A DNA stretch of 25,626 nucleotides. Source: CAZFZT01 sp964523675. Its GTDB lineage: Bacteria > Planctomycetota > Phycisphaerae > Phycisphaerales > SM1A02. Location: positions 1 to 25,626 of the forward strand of contig CAZFZT010000048.1 in assembly GCA_964523675.1 (NCBI GenBank), read 5' to 3'. The translations under genes and the position numbers were made by a program. The notes under the pieces were generated by a model. It did not search any database and had not been told where the DNA came from. It saw nothing but the letters and a program-made list of their open reading frames with translations. Below, one piece after another: positions 13,764 to 20,976 of this stretch (positions within the stretch are counted from its first letter, which is position 1; each line of letters opens with the position of its first letter).

Positions 13764-13825
13764 GGTGGTACAGGCGTCTCGCCTGTACAAAGTGTCCGCA
13801 CGGGCGAGGCGCCCGTGCCACCGAA
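13764..13825. repeat. Paired-hairpin intergenic palindrome (GGTGGTACAGGCG / GCACGGGCG type)
   Basis: Two hairpins sit side by side: GTACAGGCG tct CGCCTGTAC, then GCACGGGCG agg CGCCCGTGC. GGTGG and CCACC on the outside form a further inverted pair. The element fills most of the gap between two converging genes, so it may act as a bidirectional terminator. Read as protein on the minus strand it gives GGTGASPVR and TGETPVPP, a phrase familiar from spurious 'hypothetical proteins' of planctomycetes and cyanobacteria. No gene is called over it. Confidence 0.7.
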
Positions 13826-13848
13826 CAAGTCGATTCGATCAATTCGCT

Positions 13849-15003
13849 CTAACACAGCACCCGCGCATTCTTCTTGAAGATGGCCTCCATCCGCTCGCGC
13901 GTGTCGGCGATCTTCTCTGAATCAAGCCCGCTTGCACACACCAGTAGCATCTCAATCATGCCGTGGTAATCCTCCACACTGATCATCTCCGGCTGCACCT
14001 TTGCAGCCACTTTGCCTGATAGCACGCCATCAATATCGCCCATGTTGTGGTAGTTGCCCAGCGGCAGGCAGATGCAGGTTGACTGATAGCCGTATGAACT
14101 GAACGCCGTCGCCTCGCACGCGCCGCCGGGCATCAACTTACGCTGCCACTTGAACTGCGGGTACTTCTTCTGATGCTCGGTCAGAATGATTCCCAGCCGA
14201 TTCGTCAGTCGCGGCTCGAAGACGCTGATGCGATCACCCACCCGCAGAATCGGCCCACCACCGATCGGCGACTCCGCAAAACTGCGCGAGTTCTCCAGGC
14301 AGATCAGCCGCGATGACTTCGGCACCGAACGGTGCTTGCACGCGCCGATCGCGCCCACGAAACCAACTTCCTCAGCAACTGTCAGCAGCACGCCGACATG
14401 CCCCAGCCGCTTGCGGCTTCGCGCAACATCAAGCACTGCCAGCGCCGCCGCCACCGCAGCTAGATCATCCGCTGCATGCGTGTGCAGCATTCCTTCACGA
14501 ATCTGCGGCAACTGCGCGTGGCCATCGAACACCCACCGACCAACGTCGCCGCGCTTGATCGATTCGACCTCACCATCCGCTCGGGCCACCACGCGCTTGT
14601 ACGGCTTCGCCTTTGCATCAATCGCTTGGATCGTCGCCCGATGTGGTACATCTGCTTCATCCAACACTTCAATCGCAGCATCTGCGAAGTACGCATCATG
14701 AACGCCGCCTCGGAACTCGAGTTCCAGCGTGCAATCATCAATCCTTCGGCGCACCACAAACGCAGGATGATCGAGATGCGCCGTGATGAAGAGCGGCGGG
14801 GGATTCGTCTCACGAGAACGCAACTTGCTCCCGCTCTGCGATTGCGTAATCAGCAGATTTCCGACCTTGTCGCGCTTCAGTCCCAGGTTCTTCCGCCGCG
14901 CCACCCACTGCTCAATCCAATCGATCACGCGCCCCTCGCGCCCCGCAGCTGTGGGAATGGCGGTGAGTTCGATCAGCCAGCGTTCGTGTTCATTGCGATT
15001 CAT
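13849..15003 (-). CDS. M42-like zinc aminopeptidase family protein
   Basis: The 384-residue product resembles the M42 glutamyl-aminopeptidase / endoglucanase-like zinc hydrolases. The N-terminus LIELTAIPTAAGREGRV is typical. Metal-site candidates in order are His76 in ITAHLDHPA, Asp179/180 in HAADDLAAV, the catalytic Glu pair in AEEVGFVGA (211-212) and His319 in NYHNMGD. The fourth ligand position has LENSRS where the family usually has an Asp, so Glu237 may replace it. The inserted beta domain (about 84-170) is of M42 character. It is a cytoplasmic peptidase by the lack of a signal peptide. The ATG at 15001-15003 is used; an upstream start is less likely. Confidence 0.83.
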   Translation of the reverse strand: MNRNEHERWLIELTAIPTAAGREGRVIDWIEQWVARRKNLGLKRDKVGNLLITQSQSGSKLRSRETNPPPLFITAHLDHPAFVVRRRIDDCTLELEFRGGVHDAYFADAAIEVLDEADVPHRATIQAIDAKAKPYKRVVARADGEVESIKRGDVGRWVFDGHAQLPQIREGMLHTHAADDLAAVAAALAVLDVARSRKRLGHVGVLLTVAEEVGFVGAIGACKHRSVPKSSRLICLENSRSFAESPIGGGPILRVGDRISVFEPRLTNRLGIILTEHQKKYPQFKWQRKLMPGGACEATAFSSYGYQSTCICLPLGNYHNMGDIDGVLSGKVAAKVQPEMISVEDYHGMIEMLLVCASGLDSEKIADTRERMEAIFKKNARVLC

Positions 15004-15079
15004 AGGAAACGCATCGTAACGGCTCTCCAAGCGCGTTCGACTTGATTGTCTCCCTGTTCCAGGCAAGTATCATGTTGTC

Positions 15080-15487
15080 ATGACCACTTCACCATCGCCA
15101 GGACGCGCGAGGCCGCACCCGCGGGAGCGCTTCGCAGGCAGCGAGAAGCACTTCGACCTTGCTCGCGAGTTCGAGAACCTGCCGCACGAAAGCAGCGTAC
15201 GCCAGGGCCACATGCAGAAGGCCCTCTACCGTCACGGGCCGTTCACGACGGGCATCTGGCAGTTTGACGCCGACGCCGGCATTGATGAACACATCATCGA
15301 AGGCGAAGCGGTTATCCATGTGCTCGAAGGGCAACTCTTCGTTCGTACCGCTCAGCAGGAATACACGCTGGGTCCTGGAGAGATTCTGCTCCTCGACCCG
15401 CGCACGGTTCATGACATTCGCGCGGTCAAACCATCGCGCATGATGATGACGTTTGTCATGTTCGAAGACCAACCCGTACGCGACTGA
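15080..15487 (+). CDS. Cupin-domain protein
   Basis: A 135-residue single-domain cupin. The conserved strands are GIWQFDADAGIDEHIIEGEAVIHVLEGQL (about 64-92, with a HxxxxxE-type motif at H72...E76 region) and GPGEILLLDPRTVHDI (about 99-114), the second motif G(D/E)xxxxP...H. Cupins of this size bind metal and act as enzymes, sensors or storage proteins; the exact role is unknown. The N-terminal 30 residues are basic and Pro-rich. It diverges from the M42-like gene across only 76 bp, which must contain both promoters. Confidence 0.82.
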   Translation: MTTSPSPGRARPHPRERFAGSEKHFDLAREFENLPHESSVRQGHMQKALYRHGPFTTGIWQFDADAGIDEHIIEGEAVIHVLEGQLFVRTAQQEYTLGPGEILLLDPRTVHDIRAVKPSRMMMTFVMFEDQPVRD

Positions 15488-15520
15488 TTCGTTTGATCAC
15501 CACGGAGAGCCACGGAGGGC
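15488..15520. repeat. CCACGGAG direct repeats between converging genes
   Basis: Two copies of CCACGGAG are separated by two bases (ACCACGGAGAGCCACGGAGG) in the 33-bp gap between the cupin gene and the pseudopilin gene. This is a common low-complexity spacer unit. No T-tract terminator is visible. Confidence 0.45.
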
Positions 15521-16282
15521 TCAATGGCCGCCGCCAGGCGTCGGCTCAAGCGCGATCGGCCCAATCTCGCCGCGCGGCCGTACCGCTTGAAAGCGCACCG
15601 ATCCATCAAGAAAGAGCACATTGCCGATCTCGCCTGCATTCTTCGCAGGCGAATATTCATTCGACTGCACTGCGAGCGAATGCCAATCCGCGCTGCGGCC
15701 GGTTGATTCATACACTTCATACCACACCGGATCGCCCAGCACGAGCAGTCGCGAAGGCGACACGACGATCTCACTCCTGCGGATGCCGCGAGCAACATCA
15801 GTCATGCCTAACAATCGCGCATCAAAGAGTCCAGCGTTCGCGCGATAACTCGTTCCGAACGCCCTGCAAACGGTGCGATGACCGGTTCCCATGTGTGCCG
15901 TCTCGCCGCCAATGCCGCTGTCAGCCGGGCAACAGAATGTATGTGTGATCTCGCCTCGCACACTGAACGGCGAGAGCGCAAGACTCAGCGGTCGGGACGT
16001 GTCGAGGAACGTCTCGTCCGACGCAGGCGAATAGCGAATGCCGCCCCAATGCCAGGCGGGCGAAACGGCGACATGCGGAAACTCGCCATCATTCGTATCG
16101 AGATACTGCTGCAACGCTCCGCCGATCTGGGTGAGATGGGCCGCACATTGATCGCGATGAGCGATCGCCCGCGCCGATGACAGGGCGGGCACCAACAGAG
16201 CCAGCAGCGCGACGGTCAACCCGATCGCCGCTGCCAACTCAACCAGACTGAAGCCAACATGGGGCCGGGCGGAGCGATGCAT
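15521..16282 (-). CDS. Prepilin-type (type II pseudopilin-like) protein with H-X9-DG-like tail
   Basis: The 253-residue product opens with a class III prepilin signal: basic MHRSARPHVG, then cleavage before FSLVEL (Gly10|Phe11, Glu at +5), followed by a hydrophobic alpha-helix (about 16-36). The C-terminal region has NVLFLDGSVRF at 221-231, the motif seen in planctomycete DUF1559 / prepilin-type proteins. The mid-part holds a few Cys and ordinary beta-rich sequence. It is probably processed by a prepilin peptidase and inserted in the inner membrane as part of a pseudopilus-like or surface structure. No other secretion gene lies beside it, so the partner genes must be elsewhere. Confidence 0.9.
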   Translation of the reverse strand: MHRSARPHVGFSLVELAAAIGLTVALLALLVPALSSARAIAHRDQCAAHLTQIGGALQQYLDTNDGEFPHVAVSPAWHWGGIRYSPASDETFLDTSRPLSLALSPFSVRGEITHTFCCPADSGIGGETAHMGTGHRTVCRAFGTSYRANAGLFDARLLGMTDVARGIRRSEIVVSPSRLLVLGDPVWYEVYESTGRSADWHSLAVQSNEYSPAKNAGEIGNVLFLDGSVRFQAVRPRGEIGPIALEPTPGGGH

Positions 16283-16445
16283 GTGCCGAGCGATTATACG
16301 GGAGCGTCACACCAGCCGTTTCCACGCATCCACCTCATCCGCCGACGCGCCGCTAAACTACTGCTTGATGAGTACGACCCGCTCGCAGTTATCCTGCCAC
16401 GACAACCCCGTCGCCTCGCACAATGGCGCAGGTCAGGAGAAGCGC

Positions 16446-17039
16446 ATGACGCCATCCGAACCAGTCACCGACAGCGAGGCCATGGCCCACGTCCGCGCCC
16501 TCCTCCGCTACATTGGCGAAGACCCTGATCGCGAAGGCCTCCTCGAAACGCCTCGCCGCGTCATCGGCACGCTCCGCGATCACTTCAGGGGCTACGAAGA
16601 GGACCCCGCGCAGTACCTTCAGCGAACCTTCTCCGAAGTCGAGGGCTACAACGAACTCGTCCTCGTCACCGACATCGAACTCCACAGCCACTGCGAGCAC
16701 CACATGGTGCCCTTCGTCGGCAAGGCCCACATCGGCTACATCCCCAACGGCAAGGTCATCGGCCTCTCCAAGCTCGCCCGCGTCATCGACGCCTACGCCA
16801 AGCGATTGCAAGTGCAGGAGAAACTCACCGCACAAATCGCGGATTCGATTTGGGAACACCTCCAGCCGCAGGGCGTCGCAGTCATCCTGCAATGCCAGCA
16901 CTTCTGCATGTGCTACCGAGGCGTGAAGAAGCCCGGCTCGTGGACCACCACCAGCAAACTCCACGGCTGCTTCCTCAAAGAAGCCGCTTCACGCATGGAA
17001 CTCTTCGAACTCCTCGGTATGAAGCGCGAAGTGGGGTGA
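16446..17039 (+). CDS. folE: GTP cyclohydrolase I
   Basis: FolE converts GTP to 7,8-dihydroneopterin triphosphate, the first step toward folate or pterin-derived cofactors. The 197-residue product has the family zinc site as SHCEHHMVPF (81-90: Cys83, His86) and Cys154 in QHFCMCYRG, with GYIPNGKVIGLSKLAR (97-112) typical. The substrate site helix is EDPDREGLLETPRRV at 25-39. The start is the ATG at 16446, with a strong AGGAG at 16435-16439 and 6-nt spacing; an upstream ATG (16368) is less likely. The promoter must be in 16283-16445. It is a normal-length bacterial FolE. Confidence 0.96.
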   Translation: MTPSEPVTDSEAMAHVRALLRYIGEDPDREGLLETPRRVIGTLRDHFRGYEEDPAQYLQRTFSEVEGYNELVLVTDIELHSHCEHHMVPFVGKAHIGYIPNGKVIGLSKLARVIDAYAKRLQVQEKLTAQIADSIWEHLQPQGVAVILQCQHFCMCYRGVKKPGSWTTTSKLHGCFLKEAASRMELFELLGMKREVG

Positions 17040-17099
17040 GGTTTGCTGCGGCCTTTAGCGATCATCGACGAAACACCACTTTAGCCGCGTGGCGGAAGC

Positions 17100-17155
17100 C
17101 CGCGGTTTGGCCGAGCGGTGGCGTTGCATCTCAAACCGCGGCCTGCCGGCCGCGG
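17100..17155. repeat. Three-armed palindrome with two mutually exclusive hairpins
   Basis: CCGCGGTTTG (17100-17109) pairs perfectly with CAAACCGCGG (17132-17141). The right half of that second arm also belongs to CCGCGGCC (17136-17143), which pairs perfectly with GGCCGCGG (17148-17155). The middle arm can only be used once, so two alternative folds exist. In a 3' UTR of folE it may be a terminator or an inert repeat element. Confidence 0.5.
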
Positions 17156-17388
17156 CCATTGGCCAGGAGTCTTGCAAACGCTGTCAATCTCATCACCCCG
17201 CGTCGCGCAGAGCGTATGGCATGTGCAGATACAGCGGATCACAAGCGGCAGTGTGATGCCCCTTGCCGCCGCTGAACCATCGTGCATTCAACCAGATGCG
17301 CGTGCATGGCCGATAGTACACACCCCATCATGTTTTTCTGTTCGCGCGGTCGAATAATCTATCGCAGCGGCCTGGGGAGATGTACCTC

Positions 17389-17411
17389 CGGCAGAATCAA
17401 CGATTCTTCCG
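17389..17411. repeat. Hairpin CGGCAGAATC-AAC-GATTCTTCCG
   Basis: Ten-base arms with a single mismatch around a three-base loop lie 56 nt beyond the end of the minus-strand membrane-protein gene. It lacks a T-tract on either strand. Confidence 0.3.
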
Positions 17412-17466
17412 CAAGGATGCATGATTCCACGGCGTCAGGAGATGCCGCGCAGCGGAATACCTGCGT

Positions 17467-18090
17467 TTACCGAAGCGGCGAAGAGCACCACGCAGCGATG
17501 AGCAGGAGGTACGTTGCGTTCAACTGAATCGTTTCCTCAATGAATCGGGATGTCGCACGGCTGCCGAACCAAAGCGGATGCTTGTCAAAGGGCGCTGAGG
17601 CAACGTACAGTGCGCAGCCGGCGATCGAGATGATGGCGATGCGACTGAGCCAGATTTGACACCGGTCGGTCCAGAGGACATCCAGCGCGCGAATGGTGCG
17701 CCATGCCACAATGAGCCACGCGGCGAGAACAACCAGCCGAACGGCAAGTTCGATCTCAGGCATGAGTGAGACAGGGCTGAGCTCATCAATGTCCACCTCG
17801 CGGACAGCAAATGAGAAGCAGAGTAAGGCAAGCACGAGGCGCACATGATGCGATGCCGCAGCGAATGACGTCCTGAGGTGAAATGCGTGTGTCGCTGCTG
17901 CTCCCAGAAGGAACACGACCTGCGTCCATTCGAGGAGGTGATTCTCATGTGCAACTTCATGGGAGCGTTGCCAGAGCAAGTATGCGATCGCGCTCATGCC
18001 AAGCATCGTGCTGATAACGACGAACGTCAAGGGGATCGCGCGGCCCGCGGGCATGGATGGCATTCTACCCACAGCCATGGTGCCTCCCAA
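17467..18090 (-). CDS. Multi-pass membrane protein of unknown function
   Basis: The 207-residue product has about six hydrophobic segments, near residues 18-40, 54-70, 82-98, 115-133, 148-166 and 187-203. Polar loops carry LWQRSHEVAHENHLLEWTQ, a REVDIDEL motif after the third segment and FDKHPLWFGSRATSRFIEETIQLNAT before the last one. The conserved-looking His, Glu and Asp near the membrane face would suit a metal site, but I recognise no family. The start is the ATG at 18088-18090; a later ATG (18078) is also possible. It diverges from nnrE across only 46 bp. Confidence 0.75.
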   Translation of the reverse strand: MGGTMAVGRMPSMPAGRAIPLTFVVISTMLGMSAIAYLLWQRSHEVAHENHLLEWTQVVFLLGAAATHAFHLRTSFAAASHHVRLVLALLCFSFAVREVDIDELSPVSLMPEIELAVRLVVLAAWLIVAWRTIRALDVLWTDRCQIWLSRIAIISIAGCALYVASAPFDKHPLWFGSRATSRFIEETIQLNATYLLLIAAWCSSPLR

Positions 18091-18100
18091 TCGACGGCTC

Positions 18101-18131
18101 TTGCGATGGTCGTCGCATTGGGGAATACACT
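18101..18131 (+). promoter_or_regulatory. Possible promoter for nnrE
   Basis: TTGCGA (18101-18106) and TACACT (18126-18131) are 19 bp apart, longer than ideal. Transcription would start close to the nnrE ATG at 18137, which would make a leaderless or near-leaderless mRNA. TACACT also occurs as the -10 of the rpsR promoter. Confidence 0.35.
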
Positions 18132-18136
18132 ATGGC

Positions 18137-18883
18137 ATGCCGGCAGGCAAGCCATCGCTTCTGGTCTTCGATCGCGCATCGTCACGGGCCGTGGACCGCA
18201 CTGCGGTCGAGGAGTTCGGCATACCCAGCATCGTGCTGATGGAGAACGCGGCGCGGGCTCTGGCTGCAAACGCGCTGGAGATGATGCATGCATCGCCTGG
18301 CTCTGTACTCATCGTCTGCGGCTCCGGAAACAACGGCGGTGACGGGTATGCCGCAGCGCGGCATCTGCACAATGCCGGCTGCGAAGTGACGCTCTGCGCG
18401 CGTGGTGAGCCGCGCGCGCAAACCGATGCTGCGGTCAATCGCGCGATCTGTGAGCGCATGCGGCTGAGGTTCATCGACATCAATCAACTGGAGCGCAGCG
18501 GGACGACGCCTGCGCTGGTGATCGACGCGCTCGTCGGTACCGGGCTTGATCGGCAGGTAGAGGGTGAAGCGGCTCGGTTGATTCAGTTGATGAATGAGAT
18601 GCGCTCGCGCGGATCACGCATCCTTGCTGCGGACATTCCATCCGGCCTTGACTGCGATACCGGGCGCGAACTCGGCACCGCTGTGCGGGCTGATCGAACA
18701 ATCAGTTTTGTCGGTTGGAAGAAGGGCTTCCTCACCCCCGGCATTCCCGGAACCCCCGGAATCCCCAGAACCCCCGAAATCCGCGACGGAAATGATGCGG
18801 CATGGTTCACCGGCGAGGTGGTGGTGGGCGACATCGGAGCGCCGGCGGAGCTGGTGCGGCGGCTTGGAAGCGCCCGCCAGTAA
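18137..18883 (+). CDS. nnrE: NAD(P)H-hydrate epimerase
   Basis: NnrE interconverts the R and S forms of hydrated NAD(P)H so that the dehydratase can repair them. The 248-residue product is a single YjeF_N domain: MENAAR (35-40), GSGNNGGDGY (62-71), VIDALVGTG (128-136) and DIPSGLD (166-172). There is no attached YjeF_C dehydratase domain (NnrD), so that activity must be elsewhere. A striking insert at 201-215, PGIPGTPGIPRTPEI, is collagen-like and lies where normal relatives have a short loop between a strand ending WKKGFLT and the last conserved part TGEVVVGDIGAP. The insert is encoded by a low-complexity CCCGG(A/C)A repeat. The ATG at 18137 is chosen because the upstream frame is non-coding. 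Confidence 0.93.
   Translation: MPAGKPSLLVFDRASSRAVDRTAVEEFGIPSIVLMENAARALAANALEMMHASPGSVLIVCGSGNNGGDGYAAARHLHNAGCEVTLCARGEPRAQTDAAVNRAICERMRLRFIDINQLERSGTTPALVIDALVGTGLDRQVEGEAARLIQLMNEMRSRGSRILAADIPSGLDCDTGRELGTAVRADRTISFVGWKKGFLTPGIPGTPGIPRTPEIRDGNDAAWFTGEVVVGDIGAPAELVRRLGSARQ
18738..18782. repeat. Low-complexity CCCGGA/ACCCCC tandem tract inside nnrE
   Basis: CCCGGCATT, CCCGGAACC, CCCGGAATC, CCCAGAACC and CCCGAAATC are successive 9-nt units. The in-frame period adds Gly-Ile-Pro-Gly-Thr-Pro-type residues without breaking the reading frame. Confidence 0.65.
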
Positions 18884-18901
18884 AGCCTGCTGACGCAGGT
18901 T
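18884..18901. terminator. Short hairpin between converging genes
   Basis: AGCCTGC (18884-18890) and GCAGGTT (18895-18901) can form a 7-bp stem (one G-U) with a 4-nt loop, directly after the nnrE stop. The 33-bp gap is shared with the converging TPR gene. There is no full T-run, so terminator activity is uncertain. Confidence 0.3.
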
Positions 18902-18916
18902 GTTAGACCGCTGCGC

Positions 18917-19930
18917 TCACAAGCCGTAGTTCGACATGAGGGTAACGAGCTTGGGTTGATCGGGATTGATCCTGAGTGAGCGTCGGAGCGCATCGCGTGC
19001 TTCTCTTCGTGCGGCGTTGTCCTGCCGCTCGCTGAGCAGCCATGTATTGAGCGCATTGACGCCGACGCCGGTCCATGCGGGCCAGTGTTCGGGGTCGAAC
19101 TCGACTGAATTGCGATAGGCGTCACTTGAGCTGTCGTATTCGCCGAGCCGAAAGTACGCCCAGCCGAGCCGCTCGAAGGCCTTCGCGCTGGGTTCGATGC
19201 GAACGAGTGTTTCAGCGGTGTTCGCAGCTTCGCGGTAGCGCTTTTCCTTGGCGAGCACATTGATGAGGTTCATCATCAGCGGCGTGTTGTCGTCAAGGAG
19301 TTCCATGGCGACGAGGTATTCGTCAACTGCTTCAGCGTTGCGGCCGAGGCGTTCATAGAGCGCGCCGAGATTGGCCCTGGCGGCTCCATTTTGCGGATCA
19401 AGCTCCGCAGCGCGCTCCGCGAAGGCGAGCGCGTCATCTGGACGATCCATCTGAAGGTACGTTGTGGCGATATTGAGGTTGGCCTTTGGATTTTCAGGAC
19501 GGATGGTGAGCGCGCGGTGGTAGGCGTTGACCGCTTCGACGAAGCGCTCGAGCATTTGCAGGGCAACGCCGTGGAGGTACTGCGCATCGAAGTTGCGCGG
19601 TTCGAGGCGGGCCGCTCTGGCGAAAGCCGGCTCCGCCTTCTCGTAGTTCTGCTCGACCATGTGGACCTGGCCGATGCCGATGTACGCGGTGGTGATGGTG
19701 GGATTGACCGCAAGGATGTCGCGGAACATCGCAAGGGCTGTGTCATACTCGCCTGCATCGAACGCGGCCTGCGCCTCTTCGAGACTGTGCCGCTGTGAAT
19801 CGGTCAGGCCGGTGGGTGGGGGCGCGGGGGTGCTGGGGCGGGTGGGCGCCCAGCCGCGAATGGTGCGGCAGCCGGTGAACGAGGCGATTGCAAGCGTGAG
19901 GCCCAAGAGGAGTGCAAGCGTTGGTTTCAT
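18917..19930 (-). CDS. TPR-repeat lipoprotein
   Basis: A 337-residue exported lipoprotein. The signal peptide MKPTLALLLGLTLAIASFTGC carries a lipobox with Cys21, followed by a Pro-rich linker. Residues about 45-310 hold roughly six tetratricopeptide repeats; clear ones include EEAQAAFDAGEYDTALAMFRDIL, AYIGIGQVHMVEQNYEKAEPAF, and ARANLGALYERLGRNAEAVDEY. TPRs form helical scaffolds for protein-protein contacts, so this probably anchors or assembles an envelope complex. Its partner cannot be deduced from the neighbours. No Shine-Dalgarno stands out upstream of the ATG. Confidence 0.9.
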   Translation of the reverse strand: MKPTLALLLGLTLAIASFTGCRTIRGWAPTRPSTPAPPPTGLTDSQRHSLEEAQAAFDAGEYDTALAMFRDILAVNPTITTAYIGIGQVHMVEQNYEKAEPAFARAARLEPRNFDAQYLHGVALQMLERFVEAVNAYHRALTIRPENPKANLNIATTYLQMDRPDDALAFAERAAELDPQNGAARANLGALYERLGRNAEAVDEYLVAMELLDDNTPLMMNLINVLAKEKRYREAANTAETLVRIEPSAKAFERLGWAYFRLGEYDSSSDAYRNSVEFDPEHWPAWTGVGVNALNTWLLSERQDNAARREARDALRRSLRINPDQPKLVTLMSNYGL

Positions 19931-19963
19931 GCGCGGTTGACCTTCATCGTTCCAATTGAAAAG

Positions 19964-20932
19964 TCATCGTAGCGCGGCTGTGCGCTTTGACGGAGAACGC
20001 CTGCGGAGCCGCTTGAGACGGCGGATGTTGATGACATCCATGGGGACGCCCTTGCCATTGTCCTCCTTGGGCGTTTCGAGAATCTTGGGTACGCCCTGGA
20101 GAGCGGGGGAGTTCACGATTGTGCGGAAACACGCTCTGCCGCACGTGCCTTCGCCGATGTGAGCGTGCCGGTCGCGCCGGGAGCCGATGCTGCCGACTGA
20201 GTCGTTCATATGGAGCACTTGAAGCTGATCAAGGCCGCAGACAGCATCGAAGTGGTCGAGCACCGTCTGGGCCTTCTCATCGGTGGTCATGTCGTAGCCG
20301 GCTGCGGTGACGTGGCAGGTATCGAAGCAGAAGGCGATGCGTTCGGGCTGCTTGACATGATCGCGAATATAGGCGAGCTGCTCAAAGCAGTAGCCGAGGT
20401 TCGTGCCTGAGCCGACGGTGGTTTCGAGGCAGGTCAGGGTCTGGTGGCCGGGTGTTTCGCGATGGATGCGGTTGAGGGCTTTGATGATGCCTTTAAGGCC
20501 GGCCGTCTCATGGCGAGTGGGCGAAGGTGCGTTCATGAGCGAACCGCTGCGCAGCGAAACATCGCCGAGATGTGCGCCGGGATGGGCGACGCAGCAGGGG
20601 ATGGTCAGTTCCTCACATCGTTCAATCTCCACGCGCTGTAGAGTAACGGACTTTTCCCAGATCTCAGGATCGGGTGAAGCCATGTTGATCAAATAGGTGT
20701 TATGACTGACGACTCGGGTGGACCGTCGGCTGGTTCCTTTGGCCGGCTGCTCGTCCCAGCCGAGGCGGGCGAGCTCTTCGCGCCACTCCTTGATCTGTTC
20801 GGGGCGCAGCGGCGGCGCCCGCCATTGGCGCTGATTCTTGGTGAAGATCTGTACGCAATCCATCTTGAGACGCTTCGCTTCACGCAGCGCGTTGGCGAGA
20901 GAGCCGGCGATGGAAAGGTGAGAGCCGAACAT
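19964..20932 (-). CDS. nfo: Endonuclease IV (AP endonuclease)
   Basis: Nfo cuts at abasic sites during base-excision repair, using three zinc ions in a TIM barrel. The 322-residue product opens MFGSHLSIAG and shows the metal ligands in order: SHNTYLIN (His), AHPGAH (His), CLETTVGSG (Glu), FDTCHV (Asp and His), LHMNDS (His), RRDRHAHIGEG (Asp and His) and ETPKED (Glu). It is longer than the E. coli protein (285 residues) because of a loop with PAKGTSRRSTR before the first zinc His and a basic tail ending RRLKRLRRRSPSKRTAALR, which may help DNA binding. The ATG at 20930-20932 is preferred over a GTG ten codons upstream. It lies 44 nt after tkt and may share its transcript. Confidence 0.95.
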   Translation of the reverse strand: MFGSHLSIAGSLANALREAKRLKMDCVQIFTKNQRQWRAPPLRPEQIKEWREELARLGWDEQPAKGTSRRSTRVVSHNTYLINMASPDPEIWEKSVTLQRVEIERCEELTIPCCVAHPGAHLGDVSLRSGSLMNAPSPTRHETAGLKGIIKALNRIHRETPGHQTLTCLETTVGSGTNLGYCFEQLAYIRDHVKQPERIAFCFDTCHVTAAGYDMTTDEKAQTVLDHFDAVCGLDQLQVLHMNDSVGSIGSRRDRHAHIGEGTCGRACFRTIVNSPALQGVPKILETPKEDNGKGVPMDVINIRRLKRLRRRSPSKRTAALR

Positions 20933-20976
20933 GCCGACAATGAGAAATCGAAGGCGGCGCACAGCCGCAGGCGGGA

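Larger units (their letters stand above)
17040..17466. other. Long spacer with overlapping palindromes
   Basis: I see no gene in these 427 bp. It holds a set of overlapping GC-rich palindromes at 17100-17155 and a hairpin at 17389-17411. It lies between the convergent folE (+) and a membrane-protein gene (-). The upstream phrase around 17083-17109 (GCCGCGTGGCGGAAGCCCGCGG) resembles a repeat familiar from planctomycete genomes. Confidence 0.5.

Noticed and set aside
13532..13855. 107-codon minus-strand frame containing GGTGASPVR and TGETPVPP
   Set aside because: The peptide comes from the intergenic palindrome and then runs antisense to the crotonase-family gene. This phrase is a known repeat artefact.
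18787..18799. Third copy of CGGAAATGATGCG, shared with the RuvB start region and the relic at 3570-3587
   Set aside because: The shared 13 bases are in a different frame inside nnrE and the match does not extend, unlike the first two copies. I treat it as chance.
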